A stretch of 5,545 nucleotides of DNA, taken from assembly GCA_030631725.1 (NCBI GenBank), contig DAOVKO010000145.1:1-5545 (forward strand), in the 5' to 3' direction. This document shows, in pieces, positions 1 through 5,050 of the stretch. The DNA comes from Actinomycetes bacterium. GTDB taxonomy: Bacteria; Planctomycetota; Phycisphaerae; JAACET01. The notes below the pieces were generated by a model that saw only the letters and a program-made list of their open reading frames with translations, was not told the DNA's origin and did no database searches. The stretch's first letter is position 1, and each line of letters starts with the position of its first letter. The translations under genes were made by a program, and so were the position numbers.

Positions 1-430
1 CGCTTCCCCCCACCCAACGGTGATGGATAATCGCCGGGGTGTTCGTACCCGTGTTTGGCCGCTCGTTCAAGGGCTCGGCCACTACGCTCTTGCGCAGATA
101 GGCTTCTTCGTAGCCGGCCCGGATACCCTCATTGATCGCATCGGTGAGTGTAGCTTGCGGACGCCCCGCCGGCGGGTCCAGATGCACCTGATTGCCCTGA
201 TCCACGAAGAGCACGGCCAGGCCGGTATCCTGACACAACGGCAGCTTTTCCCGCTGAGCCAGCCGATCGTTTTCCAGGATCTGTTCCAGGTGCTCACGAG
301 CTTGCGGCGAGGATTCGTTTTGCAATGCGTCCTCTATTGCCTTACGTACATCCGCCGGCAGCTTGAAGGCCGTATCCACGGCCAATTGCCGTACCGCCTC
401 GACAACATCGTGATAGGTAATTCTTGTCAT
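1..430 (-). CDS. fumA: Fumarate hydratase class I, subunit alpha (N-terminal 143 residues; runs off left edge)
   Basis: Read from the minus strand, an open frame starts at ATG 430-428 and is still open at base 1. It begins MTRITYHDVVEAVRQLAVDTA. Visible family signatures are EKLPLCQDTG at residues 61-70, whose Cys66 is the first of three ligands of the catalytic [4Fe-4S] cluster; AINEGIRAGYEEAYLRKS at 98-115; and NTGTNTPAIIH at 126-136. The other two cysteines would lie beyond the edge. The family reversibly hydrates fumarate to L-malate in the cytoplasm, and this alpha subunit normally pairs with a separate beta subunit, expected just outside the window. The gene lies downstream of mdh on the same strand, which favours fumarase over the related L-tartrate dehydratase. 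No convincing Shine-Dalgarno precedes the ATG. An in-frame TAG at 454-452 limits the start, and GTG 448-446 is the only upstream alternative. Confidence 0.93.
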   Translation of the reverse strand, partial: MTRITYHDVVEAVRQLAVDTAFKLPADVRKAIEDALQNESSPQAREHLEQILENDRLAQREKLPLCQDTGLAVLFVDQGNQVHLDPPAGRPQATLTDAINEGIRAGYEEAYLRKSVVAEPLNERPNTGTNTPAIIHHRWVGGS

Positions 431-483
431 GGCTCTGGTCTTGTCCACAGCCTAGTGCTCCGGCAAAGCCCAATCGGCGAATT

Positions 484-660
484 GTCGTTCCCGCGAAGGG
501 GCTTGTTGCCAAAGTCGAGATTGCTTCGTCGCTCCGCTCCTCGCAATGACAGAAAGTGCGTTTCTGTGTCATTGCGAGCGAAGCGAAGCAATCTCAAACG
601 CTGAATGTCCGGTTTGGCAACAAGCCCGAAAGCTGGATTCCGCATCAAGTGCGGAATGAC
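484..660. repeat. Nested composite palindromic repeat between mdh and fumarate hydratase
   Basis: Three pairs of inverted arms are nested in one another. The outermost is 484-491 against 653-660 (gtcgttcc/ggaatgac, 7 of 8). Inside it, 499-513 pairs perfectly with 613-627 (gggcttgttgccaaa). The core, 517-555 against 561-595, forms a long hairpin with minor mismatches. Its right arm carries tcattgcgagcgaagcgaag, a dispersed non-coding repeat recognised in many bacteria, including Dehalococcoidia. Chance translations in several frames explain the apparent ORFs here. The element fills most of the 242-bp gap between mdh and fumarate hydratase. On the transcript it would fold strongly and could stabilise the 3' end of mdh mRNA or attenuate read-through; this role is inferred. 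Confidence 0.85.
633..660. repeat. Short palindromic unit with 8-bp perfect stem
   Basis: The unit reads ctggattccgcatcaagtgc and continues to gaatgac. Its stem is 637-644 (attccgca) with 650-657 (tgcggaat) around a 5-nt loop. It is a second, different type of common dispersed repeat, abutting the larger nested element, and it lies 13 bp past the mdh stop codon. It could act as a transcript-end hairpin, but no T-run follows it on the minus strand, so it is not called a terminator. Confidence 0.7.
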
Positions 661-672
661 AACCTCAAAACA

Positions 673-1608
673 TTAGAGCAGCTTATCTACCTGGGCGGCC
701 AGTTCCTTCACGTGGGCCACGCTGGCTTCGAAAAGTTTGCGTTCGGGGTCGCTGAGCTTTACTTCGATCACTTTTTCCACTCCCTGGGCCCCGAGTACAG
801 CCGGGGTGCCCACGAAGTAACCGCCGACGGCGTATTCCTTATCGCAATAGGCCGCGCACGGCAGTATCCGCTTCTTATCTTTGAGCACCGCCTCAGCCAT
901 CTGCACCACCGCCGCCGACGGCGCATAATAGGCCGAGCCCGTCTTCAAAAGCGAAACGATCTCCGCCCCGCCATCACGCGTCCGCTGGACGATGGCCTCA
1001 ATTTTTTCGGCGCTTAGCAGCTCGCTCAGCGGTATCCCCGCCACCGACGTGTAGCGAGGCAGAGGCACCATGTCGTCGCCGTGCCCGCCCATCAGCAGGG
1101 CATTGATATCTTCCACCGATACATTCAGCTCCATGGCGATAAAAGCCCGGTATCTGCTGATGTCCAAAATCCCGGCCATGCCCATTAGGCGTTTGGTATC
1201 AAAGCCCGAAACCTTATGGGCTGCATGGACCATGGCGTCCAGCGGATTGGCCACCACTATCAGGATTGCATCCGGCGAATACTTGGACACCTGGGCGGTA
1301 ACTTCCCGCACGATAGCCACGTTCTTGGCCAGCAGATCATCTCGGCTCATGCCCGGCTTGCGCGGCAAACCGGCCGTGATGATGACAATATCCGAGTCAG
1401 CTGTTTCCGCGTATTCAGTAGTTCCGCTGATCTTGGCGTCGTAGCGTTCGATCGGCCCAGCCTGGGTCAAATCCAGTGCCTTGCCCGCTGCCAAACCCTC
1501 CACCACGTCCACCAGTACCAGGTCGCCTAGCTCCTTGGCCGCCGCCCAGCAGGCTGTGCTGGCCCCCACGTTGCCGGCTCCGATGATGCTGATCTTAGCT
1601 CTAGCCAT
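673..1608 (-). CDS. mdh: Malate dehydrogenase, LDH-like type, NAD-dependent
   Basis: The 311-residue product interconverts L-malate and oxaloacetate with NAD(H) in the cytoplasm. The Rossmann glycine motif GAGNVGAS is at residues 10-17. Asp34 at the end of the second strand (LVLVDV) favours NAD over NADP. GLPRKPGMSRDDLL at 80-93 is the active-site loop; Arg83 and Arg89 are the arginines that make this fold a malate rather than a lactate dehydrogenase. ANPLDAM is at 120-126, Asp149 and Arg152 are in ILDISR, and the catalytic His176 is in GGHGDDMVP. Length is normal for the Chloroflexus-type family. The start at 1608 is chosen because GAGG lies 9 nt upstream, the homologous region begins there, and the longer frame starting at 1683 begins inside the promoter. 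Fumarate hydratase follows on the same strand, so the two probably serve the same TCA or reductive-TCA segment. Confidence 0.96.
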   Translation of the reverse strand: MARAKISIIGAGNVGASTACWAAAKELGDLVLVDVVEGLAAGKALDLTQAGPIERYDAKISGTTEYAETADSDIVIITAGLPRKPGMSRDDLLAKNVAIVREVTAQVSKYSPDAILIVVANPLDAMVHAAHKVSGFDTKRLMGMAGILDISRYRAFIAMELNVSVEDINALLMGGHGDDMVPLPRYTSVAGIPLSELLSAEKIEAIVQRTRDGGAEIVSLLKTGSAYYAPSAAVVQMAEAVLKDKKRILPCAAYCDKEYAVGGYFVGTPAVLGAQGVEKVIEVKLSDPERKLFEASVAHVKELAAQVDKLL

Positions 1609-1682
1609 TAGTCGTATCCTCAACCTGAAGAATCCTCTCGTGCCAGGCTTACTGCAATGGCAAACTGAGGCAAACCGGACCA

Positions 1683-1712
1683 TTTATAACCGGCCGGCGA
1701 GTCTCAGGTCAA
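1683..1712 (-). promoter_or_regulatory. Sigma70-type promoter of mdh
   Basis: Read on the minus strand, TTGACC (1712-1707) is followed after 18 bp by TATAAA (1688-1683). Five of six bases match consensus in each box. The spacer contains the perfect palindrome CCGGCCGG (1697-1690). Transcription would start near 1676, giving a leader of roughly 70 nt before the mdh ATG at 1608. The placement also argues against the in-frame ATG at 1683 as the mdh start. Confidence 0.6.
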
Positions 1713-1803
1713 GTCGCATGATTAGTCCGGAAATTTCACGAGATTTTGAGCGGGAATTGGATATACTTAGCCGTGGCCTTCGCTTGGACATCTAAACTAA
1801 ACT

Positions 1804-1810
1804 GGGAGGT
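1804..1810 (+). promoter_or_regulatory. Ribosome binding site deciding the nitroreductase start
   Basis: GGGAGGT at 1804-1810 places GGAGG 7 nt before the ATG at 1817. The upstream in-frame GTG at 1811 directly abuts this site and could not be used efficiently. The same 7-nt spacing recurs at most other genes in this window. Confidence 0.8.
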
Positions 1811-1816
1811 GTGCTC

Positions 1817-2326
1817 ATGAATGTTATGGAAGCCATCAAGACTCGCCGTAGCGTCCGCTCTTATCAGGATAAGCCCGTTGAGCCGGAAAAGCTCCAGCAG
1901 GTCCTCGAGGCCGCTCGCTTGGCCCCCTCAGCCTCCAACCAGGACTGGAAGTTCATCGTCGTCCAGGACACCGGGACCCGCCAGGCCCTGGCCAAGGCCT
2001 GTCACAACCAGGCCTTCATCGGGCAGGCTCCGGTGGTCATTGCCGCCTGTTCCACCAATCCCAGTCAACTCATGCCCAGCGGCCAATCCACCGCGGCCGT
2101 GGACTTAGCCATTGCGGTGGATCATATGACGCTTGCTGCTGTGGAGCTTGGGCTGGGAACCTGCTGGATCGGCGCCTTTGACGCCCCCGCTGTTGGCAAG
2201 CTACTGGATGTGCCGGACGACTGTGCTGTGGTCCACGTTTTGCCCTTGGGCTATCCAGCCGAGTCGCCCCCAGCCCGGCCGCGAAAATCCGCCAGCGAGA
2301 TTGTTTGCAACGAAAAATTCAGCTAA
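1817..2326 (+). CDS. Nitroreductase-family FMN protein (169 residues)
   Basis: This is a small member of the NfsB/FRase-like nitroreductase family: FMN-binding, usually homodimeric, cytoplasmic proteins that use NAD(P)H to reduce nitro groups, quinones or flavins. The substrate cannot be told from sequence. The FMN phosphate-binding motif RRSVRSY is at residues 10-16. APSASNQDWKF at 36-46 is the typical second FMN/dimer segment. ELGLGTCWIGAF at 110-121 is the conserved glycine-rich segment, and LGYPAE at 144-149 is followed by the usual C-terminal tail RKSASEIVCNEKF. Length is typical for compact versions found in strict anaerobes. The gene is divergent from mdh, and its stop lies 6 bp from the stop of the convergent peptidase gene. 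GC content is high (about 65% in sampled lines), unlike the next three genes. A diverged copy of its 3' end recurs at 4165-4230. Confidence 0.93.
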   Translation: MNVMEAIKTRRSVRSYQDKPVEPEKLQQVLEAARLAPSASNQDWKFIVVQDTGTRQALAKACHNQAFIGQAPVVIAACSTNPSQLMPSGQSTAAVDLAIAVDHMTLAAVELGLGTCWIGAFDAPAVGKLLDVPDDCAVVHVLPLGYPAESPPARPRKSASEIVCNEKFS

Positions 2327-2332
2327 GAGACG

Positions 2333-3271
2333 TTATTGCCCTTTTAGACTTCCGAATCGTGACCAGCGCTGGGCCGGGAAGTAAAGATAATCGAGTCTGC
2401 CTTTGATGCTCGCTATGGCCACGGGACCGAAAGACCTGCTGTCCTTCGAATGATTCCGATTATCACCCAAAACGAAGCAGTGGTACTTGGGGACTGTTAT
2501 TTGTTTGAAATCAGTCAAGGCCGGTGCCTTGCCCTCGTTCCCGGATACCATAATAATCTTGTATTTGGTCTGACCGTTGAACTCGTAAAACACCTCTCCT
2601 TGCATTTTCGGCTTCAGCGTAGCCAACGGGGAATCGGATAGTCTTTCCCGTTTGAGTTTTTCTCCGTTGATGTACAGTTCACTATCTCTAACTTCGACCG
2701 TATCGCCCGCAAGGGCCACGACCCTTTCGACGTAGTTCTCTTTGCGATTATGCGGATTACGAAATACTATGATATCGCCTTTTAGGGGATCAGCATTATT
2801 GTAGGCCGTCTTATTTGCCAGCAATCGATCACCCTGGAAAATCGTCGGATACATAGAGCCTACTGGAACAACGAAGGCTTCCAGTGCTTGATCTCTTAGG
2901 TACAATCCGCTGCCGGCACTACCTACTGTAATAGTAAGAATCAAAAGTACATACACATACCATCTGTTGTAGTCTTTCAGTTCATAATCCATTTTCGTGC
3001 GTTTTGCGAGGCGGGCCGAATCTATGATGGCCACCAACTGTACCATCCCACCTGCTATAATCAGACCGACTATCTGCTGCACTACGATTGCAGCATTGCT
3101 TGCTAAGAGCAGGCCCATGATTATGGGCAAAGGCAACATATTCAGAAAAGTGAGGACAAGGCCTCTAGCCAATCTTCCGCAGTATACCTGCCCCAGGCCA
3201 GGCATGATCAGCGAGAGCACCACAGCCGCTGTGGGCTGCCTTCTATTCTTGGTATTCATTTCTTCAGCCAT
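2333..3271 (-). CDS. lepB: Signal peptidase I-like membrane protein (S26 family), catalytic Lys replaced by Glu
   Basis: The 312-residue protein has an N-terminal membrane module containing PGLGQVYCG (residues 24-32) and hydrophobic spans near 38-57, 60-83 and 105-125. The S26 peptidase domain follows. The nucleophile Ser139 is in VPVGSMYPT, the GDIIVF strand is at 165-170, and GDNRNHSKDSRSFG at 269-282 matches the last conserved box. The box normally reading YVKRVxxLPGD is YVERVVALAGD at 180-190. Glu182 therefore sits where the general-base Lys belongs (Lys145 in E. coli LepB, Lys83 in B. subtilis SipS), 43 residues after the Ser, close to the SipS spacing of 40. Active members cleave signal peptides on the outer face of the membrane; activity here is doubtful. 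AGGAG 7 nt upstream sets the start at 3271. It is last in an operon after the sigma factor and small membrane protein, 18 bp from the latter, and is low in GC. Confidence 0.88.
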   Translation of the reverse strand: MAEEMNTKNRRQPTAAVVLSLIMPGLGQVYCGRLARGLVLTFLNMLPLPIIMGLLLASNAAIVVQQIVGLIIAGGMVQLVAIIDSARLAKRTKMDYELKDYNRWYVYVLLILTITVGSAGSGLYLRDQALEAFVVPVGSMYPTIFQGDRLLANKTAYNNADPLKGDIIVFRNPHNRKENYVERVVALAGDTVEVRDSELYINGEKLKRERLSDSPLATLKPKMQGEVFYEFNGQTKYKIIMVSGNEGKAPALTDFKQITVPKYHCFVLGDNRNHSKDSRSFGPVAIASIKGRLDYLYFPAQRWSRFGSLKGQ

Positions 3272-3289
3272 TTGTTATCTCCTGATTCT

Positions 3290-3541
3290 TCACCCCAGAG
3301 CTGCGCAGAAAATAATAACGAATCTGACAAAACCAATTATAGCCGCGGCCAATGCCAATCCTGCCTTGGCCCAGAAATGACCGGATAGCCATCCAAAAAA
3401 CTGTTGGGAATCGAGCCAGGGCTTGCTCTTGGCCTGCTCGTGTTGATAGAGACGACTCATCAGCTTCTTTGCAAAATCCTGGCTCACTTCGATTTGCTTC
3501 TTTTGCTCTTTCCAGGCTCGATATCTCTCTGTGATCGTCAT
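3290..3541 (-). CDS. Small single-span membrane protein, possible anti-sigma factor
   Basis: I do not recognise a named family. The 83-residue protein has a charged, probably helical N-terminal part (residues 1-40), then one strongly hydrophobic span at about 58-82 that reaches the C-terminus, so the N-terminal part is predicted to be cytoplasmic. The segment VSQDFAKKLMSRLYQ (19-33) resembles the short stretch seen before the membrane span in some anti-sigma proteins, but the zinc-binding HxxxCxxC motif of ZAS anti-sigma factors is absent. The ATG at 3541 overlaps the sigma-factor stop as ATGA, and GGAG lies 7 nt upstream, which points to translational coupling. Position directly after an ECF sigma gene is the classic anti-sigma position, so a minimal membrane-tethered anti-sigma role is the leading inference. 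It could equally be a partner of the downstream peptidase-like protein. Confidence 0.82.
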   Translation of the reverse strand: MTITERYRAWKEQKKQIEVSQDFAKKLMSRLYQHEQAKSKPWLDSQQFFGWLSGHFWAKAGLALAAAIIGFVRFVIIFCAALG

Positions 3542-4080
3542 TGAATATCTCCCGTGCGACTTTTCATGGCCGCAGCCAACTTCTTTCTTGCCCGATTGAT
3601 TCTGGACTTGATGGTACCGATCCGGACCCCTTCAATTTGGGCAATTTCCTCATATGGTAATTCTTCAAACTCTGCTAAAACAAATGCCATTCTCTGCCTT
3701 TTTGGTAAGTCTTGCAGGGCTTTGTCGAACTCGGCAACAACCTCCTTTTGAGCCAGCTTATCCCCCGGATTGTGGTAATCGGCTTTCTCCGGCATCTCTG
3801 CCAGGCTAATGGGCCTCTTCCTTTTCAGTGCGTTTAGGCTCTTGTTCTTGGCAATCGTAAAAAGCCAAGTGGAGAATTTGCTTCGGGCCGAATCAAAGGA
3901 CGCCAACTTCTTGTAAGCCGTGAAAAACACATCTTGTCCGATATCTTCGCAGGCTTGGCTGTCCCCGGTGATATTTCTAATCATCCGCACGATAGGCTTC
4001 TGGTATCTTTGCACCAACAGCTCAAAAGAATCCGTATGGCCGTTGAGCACCTGCCGAATGATCCTGATTTCCTCAGTCAT
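3538..4080 (-). CDS. ECF RNA polymerase sigma factor (sigma-70 family, RpoE-like)
   Basis: The 180-residue protein has the two-domain layout of group 4 sigma factors. Region 2 spans about residues 19-90, with FELLVQRY (19-26), the core-binding/-10 stretch EDIGQDVFFTAYKKL (45-59) and FSTWLFTIAKNKSLNALKRK (69-88). Region 4 spans about 118-172, with ALQDLPKRQRMAFVL (121-135) and the -35-recognising helix-turn-helix YEEIAQIEGVRIGTIKSRI (143-161). Region 3 is absent, as expected. Such proteins direct RNA polymerase to a small regulon, often in response to envelope stress and often held by a membrane anti-sigma factor. The next gene, overlapping by 4 nt, encodes a small membrane protein that could play that part, followed by a signal peptidase-like protein. 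The start at 4080 has GGGAAG 6 nt upstream. An ECF-like promoter precedes it, which suggests autoregulation. Confidence 0.95.
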   Translation of the reverse strand: MTEEIRIIRQVLNGHTDSFELLVQRYQKPIVRMIRNITGDSQACEDIGQDVFFTAYKKLASFDSARSKFSTWLFTIAKNKSLNALKRKRPISLAEMPEKADYHNPGDKLAQKEVVAEFDKALQDLPKRQRMAFVLAEFEELPYEEIAQIEGVRIGTIKSRINRARKKLAAAMKSRTGDIQ

Positions 4081-4117
4081 CCAAATCTTCCCAGAACGCG
4101 AATTGGGCTTCTATTGT

Positions 4118-4147
4118 GTTATACAACCTTAAGCGAGGAAAGTTCCC
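4118..4147 (-). promoter_or_regulatory. Putative ECF-type promoter of the sigma operon
   Basis: On the minus strand GGGAACTTT (4147-4139) matches the GGAACTT -35 motif typical of RpoE-like ECF sigma factors. TATAAC follows at 4123-4118, 16 bp after GGAACTT. The -35 box looks ECF-specific, whereas the -10 box looks more sigma70-like, so dual use is possible. The implied start is near 4111, about 30 nt before the sigma ATG. ECF operons are commonly autoregulated; here that is an inference. Confidence 0.45.
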
Positions 4148-4164
4148 AAAAATCTGGTTTATCT

Positions 4165-4230
4165 CTCTCGACCTCAACTCGCCTGCGGAAATCAGCTAGC
4201 GAAGTCTTCTGCCAGGAAAAAATTAGCTAG
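4165..4230 (+). pseudogene. Relic of the 3' end of a second nitroreductase gene
   Basis: Read on the plus strand, 4186-4230 encodes RKSASEVFCQEKIS followed by TAG. The last residues of the intact nitroreductase are RKSASEIVCNEKFS followed by TAA. Ten of fourteen residues are identical, and about 32 of 45 bases match over the 15 codons. Several differences are synonymous third-base changes (CGG/CGA, TCA/TCC, GCT/GCC, GAA/GAG), so the copies diverged under protein-level selection before this one decayed. Similarity continues weakly upstream to a shared Ser codon TCG (4168-4170 and 2264-2266). There is no start codon, ribosome site or FMN domain in frame; upstream the frame runs into the antisense of the sigma gene. 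The relic's last four bases overlap the 3' end of the convergent repressor gene. Confidence 0.6.
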
Positions 4231-4475
4231 GTTGACTCACTCTGGTTTTGCTTGGAAGCAGACGGCCCTTCATACTCAAAAACCTCCTCGACCCTCAGGC
4301 TAAACACTCGGGCAATGCGAAAGGCCAACATCAGCGACGGTGCATATTTGCCCCCCTCGATAGCAATAATTGTCTGCCGAGTAACCCCCGCCCGATTGGC
4401 CAACTCCTGCTGCGTCATCTCTTCGTGGTCGAAGCGCAGCCGACGGATTTGGTTCTTCAGTTCAGTCTTGGCCAT
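4227..4475 (-). CDS. XRE (Cro/CI-type) transcriptional regulator, YozG-like
   Basis: The 82-residue protein is essentially a single helix-turn-helix domain. After a basic first helix (KNQIRRLRFDHEEM, residues 7-20), the HTH runs from TQQELANRAG (21-30) through VTRQTIIAIEGG (31-42), followed by KYAPSLMLAFRIARVF (43-58) and VEEVFEYE (62-69). This is the signature of the short YozG-like regulators, which bind DNA as dimers and usually repress their own operon. The ATG at 4475 is chosen because GGGAG lies 7 nt before it; the in-frame ATG at 4493 has no ribosome site. The start overlaps the end of the upstream membrane-protein gene by 14 nt, so the two are probably co-translated and functionally linked. 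The palindromic sites at 4945-4974 in the shared promoter are the obvious candidate operators. The polar tail (70-82) reaches into the nitroreductase relic on the opposite strand. Confidence 0.93.
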   Translation of the reverse strand: MAKTELKNQIRRLRFDHEEMTQQELANRAGVTRQTIIAIEGGKYAPSLMLAFRIARVFSLRVEEVFEYEGPSASKQNQSEST

Positions 4476-4887
4476 CACGTCTCTCCCGACCATAAAGAAC
4501 CAAAGTTGTAATGGATTTGGCTACAAAGAATGCAAAGCCCCCGGCCATAATAATGGTCCCAAGTGCGTCGACATGGATTAACTTTTCAGCCCCGCTCGCG
4601 TAGAGAACGATCCACGGAATGATACATGCTAAGATGAAGGTAACATAAGATGCAGCTCCAGCGAACAAAACGGCTTTTTCGGCGATCATTTGATCTCGCT
4701 CGTCGCTGCTAACTTTTTCCGCGATTGACTTTCTCCTGAACAGGAGCGGCTCCAGAACCCACAGGGCACATATGGCAAATGGTGCTGCCCGTATCCGCTT
4801 GAACACAATGATGAAAACAACAAAGCCGAGCAAGGCCACTGCGCATATCCCCAGGATAAACCAGGCTCGTTTTTGTTCTGGCCGCAT
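4462..4887 (-). CDS. Four-helix integral membrane protein, DUF2178-like
   Basis: The 141-residue protein has hydrophobic spans at about 10-29, 34-50, 73-96 and 106-132. A cytoplasmic-looking loop between the second and third spans carries SSDERDQMIAEKA (60-72); DERDxxIxxKA is typical of small membrane proteins of the DUF2178 kind that are encoded beside YozG-like regulators. The biochemical function of this group is unknown to me, and a sensing or transport role cannot be assigned. AGGAGG lies 7 nt upstream of ATG 4887, an ideal ribosome site. The 3' end overlaps the regulator gene by 14 nt, so both are read from the strong promoter at 4949-4977. Confidence 0.87.
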   Translation of the reverse strand: MRPEQKRAWFILGICAVALLGFVVFIIVFKRIRAAPFAICALWVLEPLLFRRKSIAEKVSSDERDQMIAEKAVLFAGAASYVTFILACIIPWIVLYASGAEKLIHVDALGTIIMAGGFAFFVAKSITTLVLYGRERRDGQD

Positions 4888-4944
4888 GGGAGAACCTCCT
4901 CTGTAACTCGCTGGACATCAACTAACCCATGTAATGTCTTTCGG

Positions 4945-4974
4945 ACATAATGTACGCTGTAGATTACATAATGT
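4945..4974. promoter_or_regulatory. Paired 9-bp palindromic operators over the promoter
   Basis: The perfect palindrome ACATAATGT occurs at 4945-4953 and again at 4966-4974, 21 bp apart or two helical turns. The first overlaps the -10 box and the second overlaps the -35 box. A degenerate third copy, ATGTAATGT (7 of 9), is at 4929-4937, near the predicted start of transcription. Same-face spacing over both boxes is what a cooperatively binding dimeric repressor would need; the XRE protein encoded by the operon is the natural candidate. Binding is inferred. Confidence 0.6.
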
Positions 4975-4977
4975 CAA
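4949..4977 (-). promoter_or_regulatory. Sigma70-type promoter of the membrane protein-repressor operon
   Basis: On the minus strand a perfect TTGACA (4977-4972) is followed after exactly 17 bp by TACATT (4954-4949), four of six to consensus. Transcription would start near 4942, giving a leader of about 55 nt before ATG 4887. This is the clearest promoter in the window. Confidence 0.75.
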
Positions 4978-5050
4978 GAAGATTTTACACTAATTGCTGA
5001 TTTTTTTTCATTTGAGTACGTAAGACTCTTTTAGAAAGATAGTTATGCTG

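Noticed and set aside
342..648. Overlapping ORFs on both strands (342-572 minus, 427-648 minus, start of 556-1017 plus)
   Set aside because: Their peptides (CHCEERSDEAI, LRAKRSNL, VIASEAKQS) are chance translations of the dispersed palindromic repeat, with no ribosome sites or domains.
1609..1683. 25-residue N-terminal extension of malate dehydrogenase
   Set aside because: The upstream ATG lies within the -10 region of the predicted promoter, the extension resembles no targeting or family sequence, and a good ribosome site precedes the ATG at 1608.
1762..1767. TATACT as a -10 box for the nitroreductase gene
   Set aside because: No acceptable -35 hexamer lies 15-19 bp upstream (TTGAGC is only 10 bp away) and there is no extended -10, so it is not listed as a promoter.
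1070..1795. Plus-strand ORFs opposite mdh and its promoter
   Set aside because: They are shadows of the mdh codons, lack ribosome sites, and show no recognisable protein features.
3934..4230. 98-residue plus-strand ORF as an intact gene
   Set aside because: Most of it is antisense to the sigma factor and has no ribosome site; only its last 22 or so codons carry nitroreductase similarity, so it is listed as a relic.
4994..5012. Run of eight T at 5001-5008 as a terminator
   Set aside because: No stable hairpin precedes it on the plus strand, and there is no plus-strand gene nearby to terminate.
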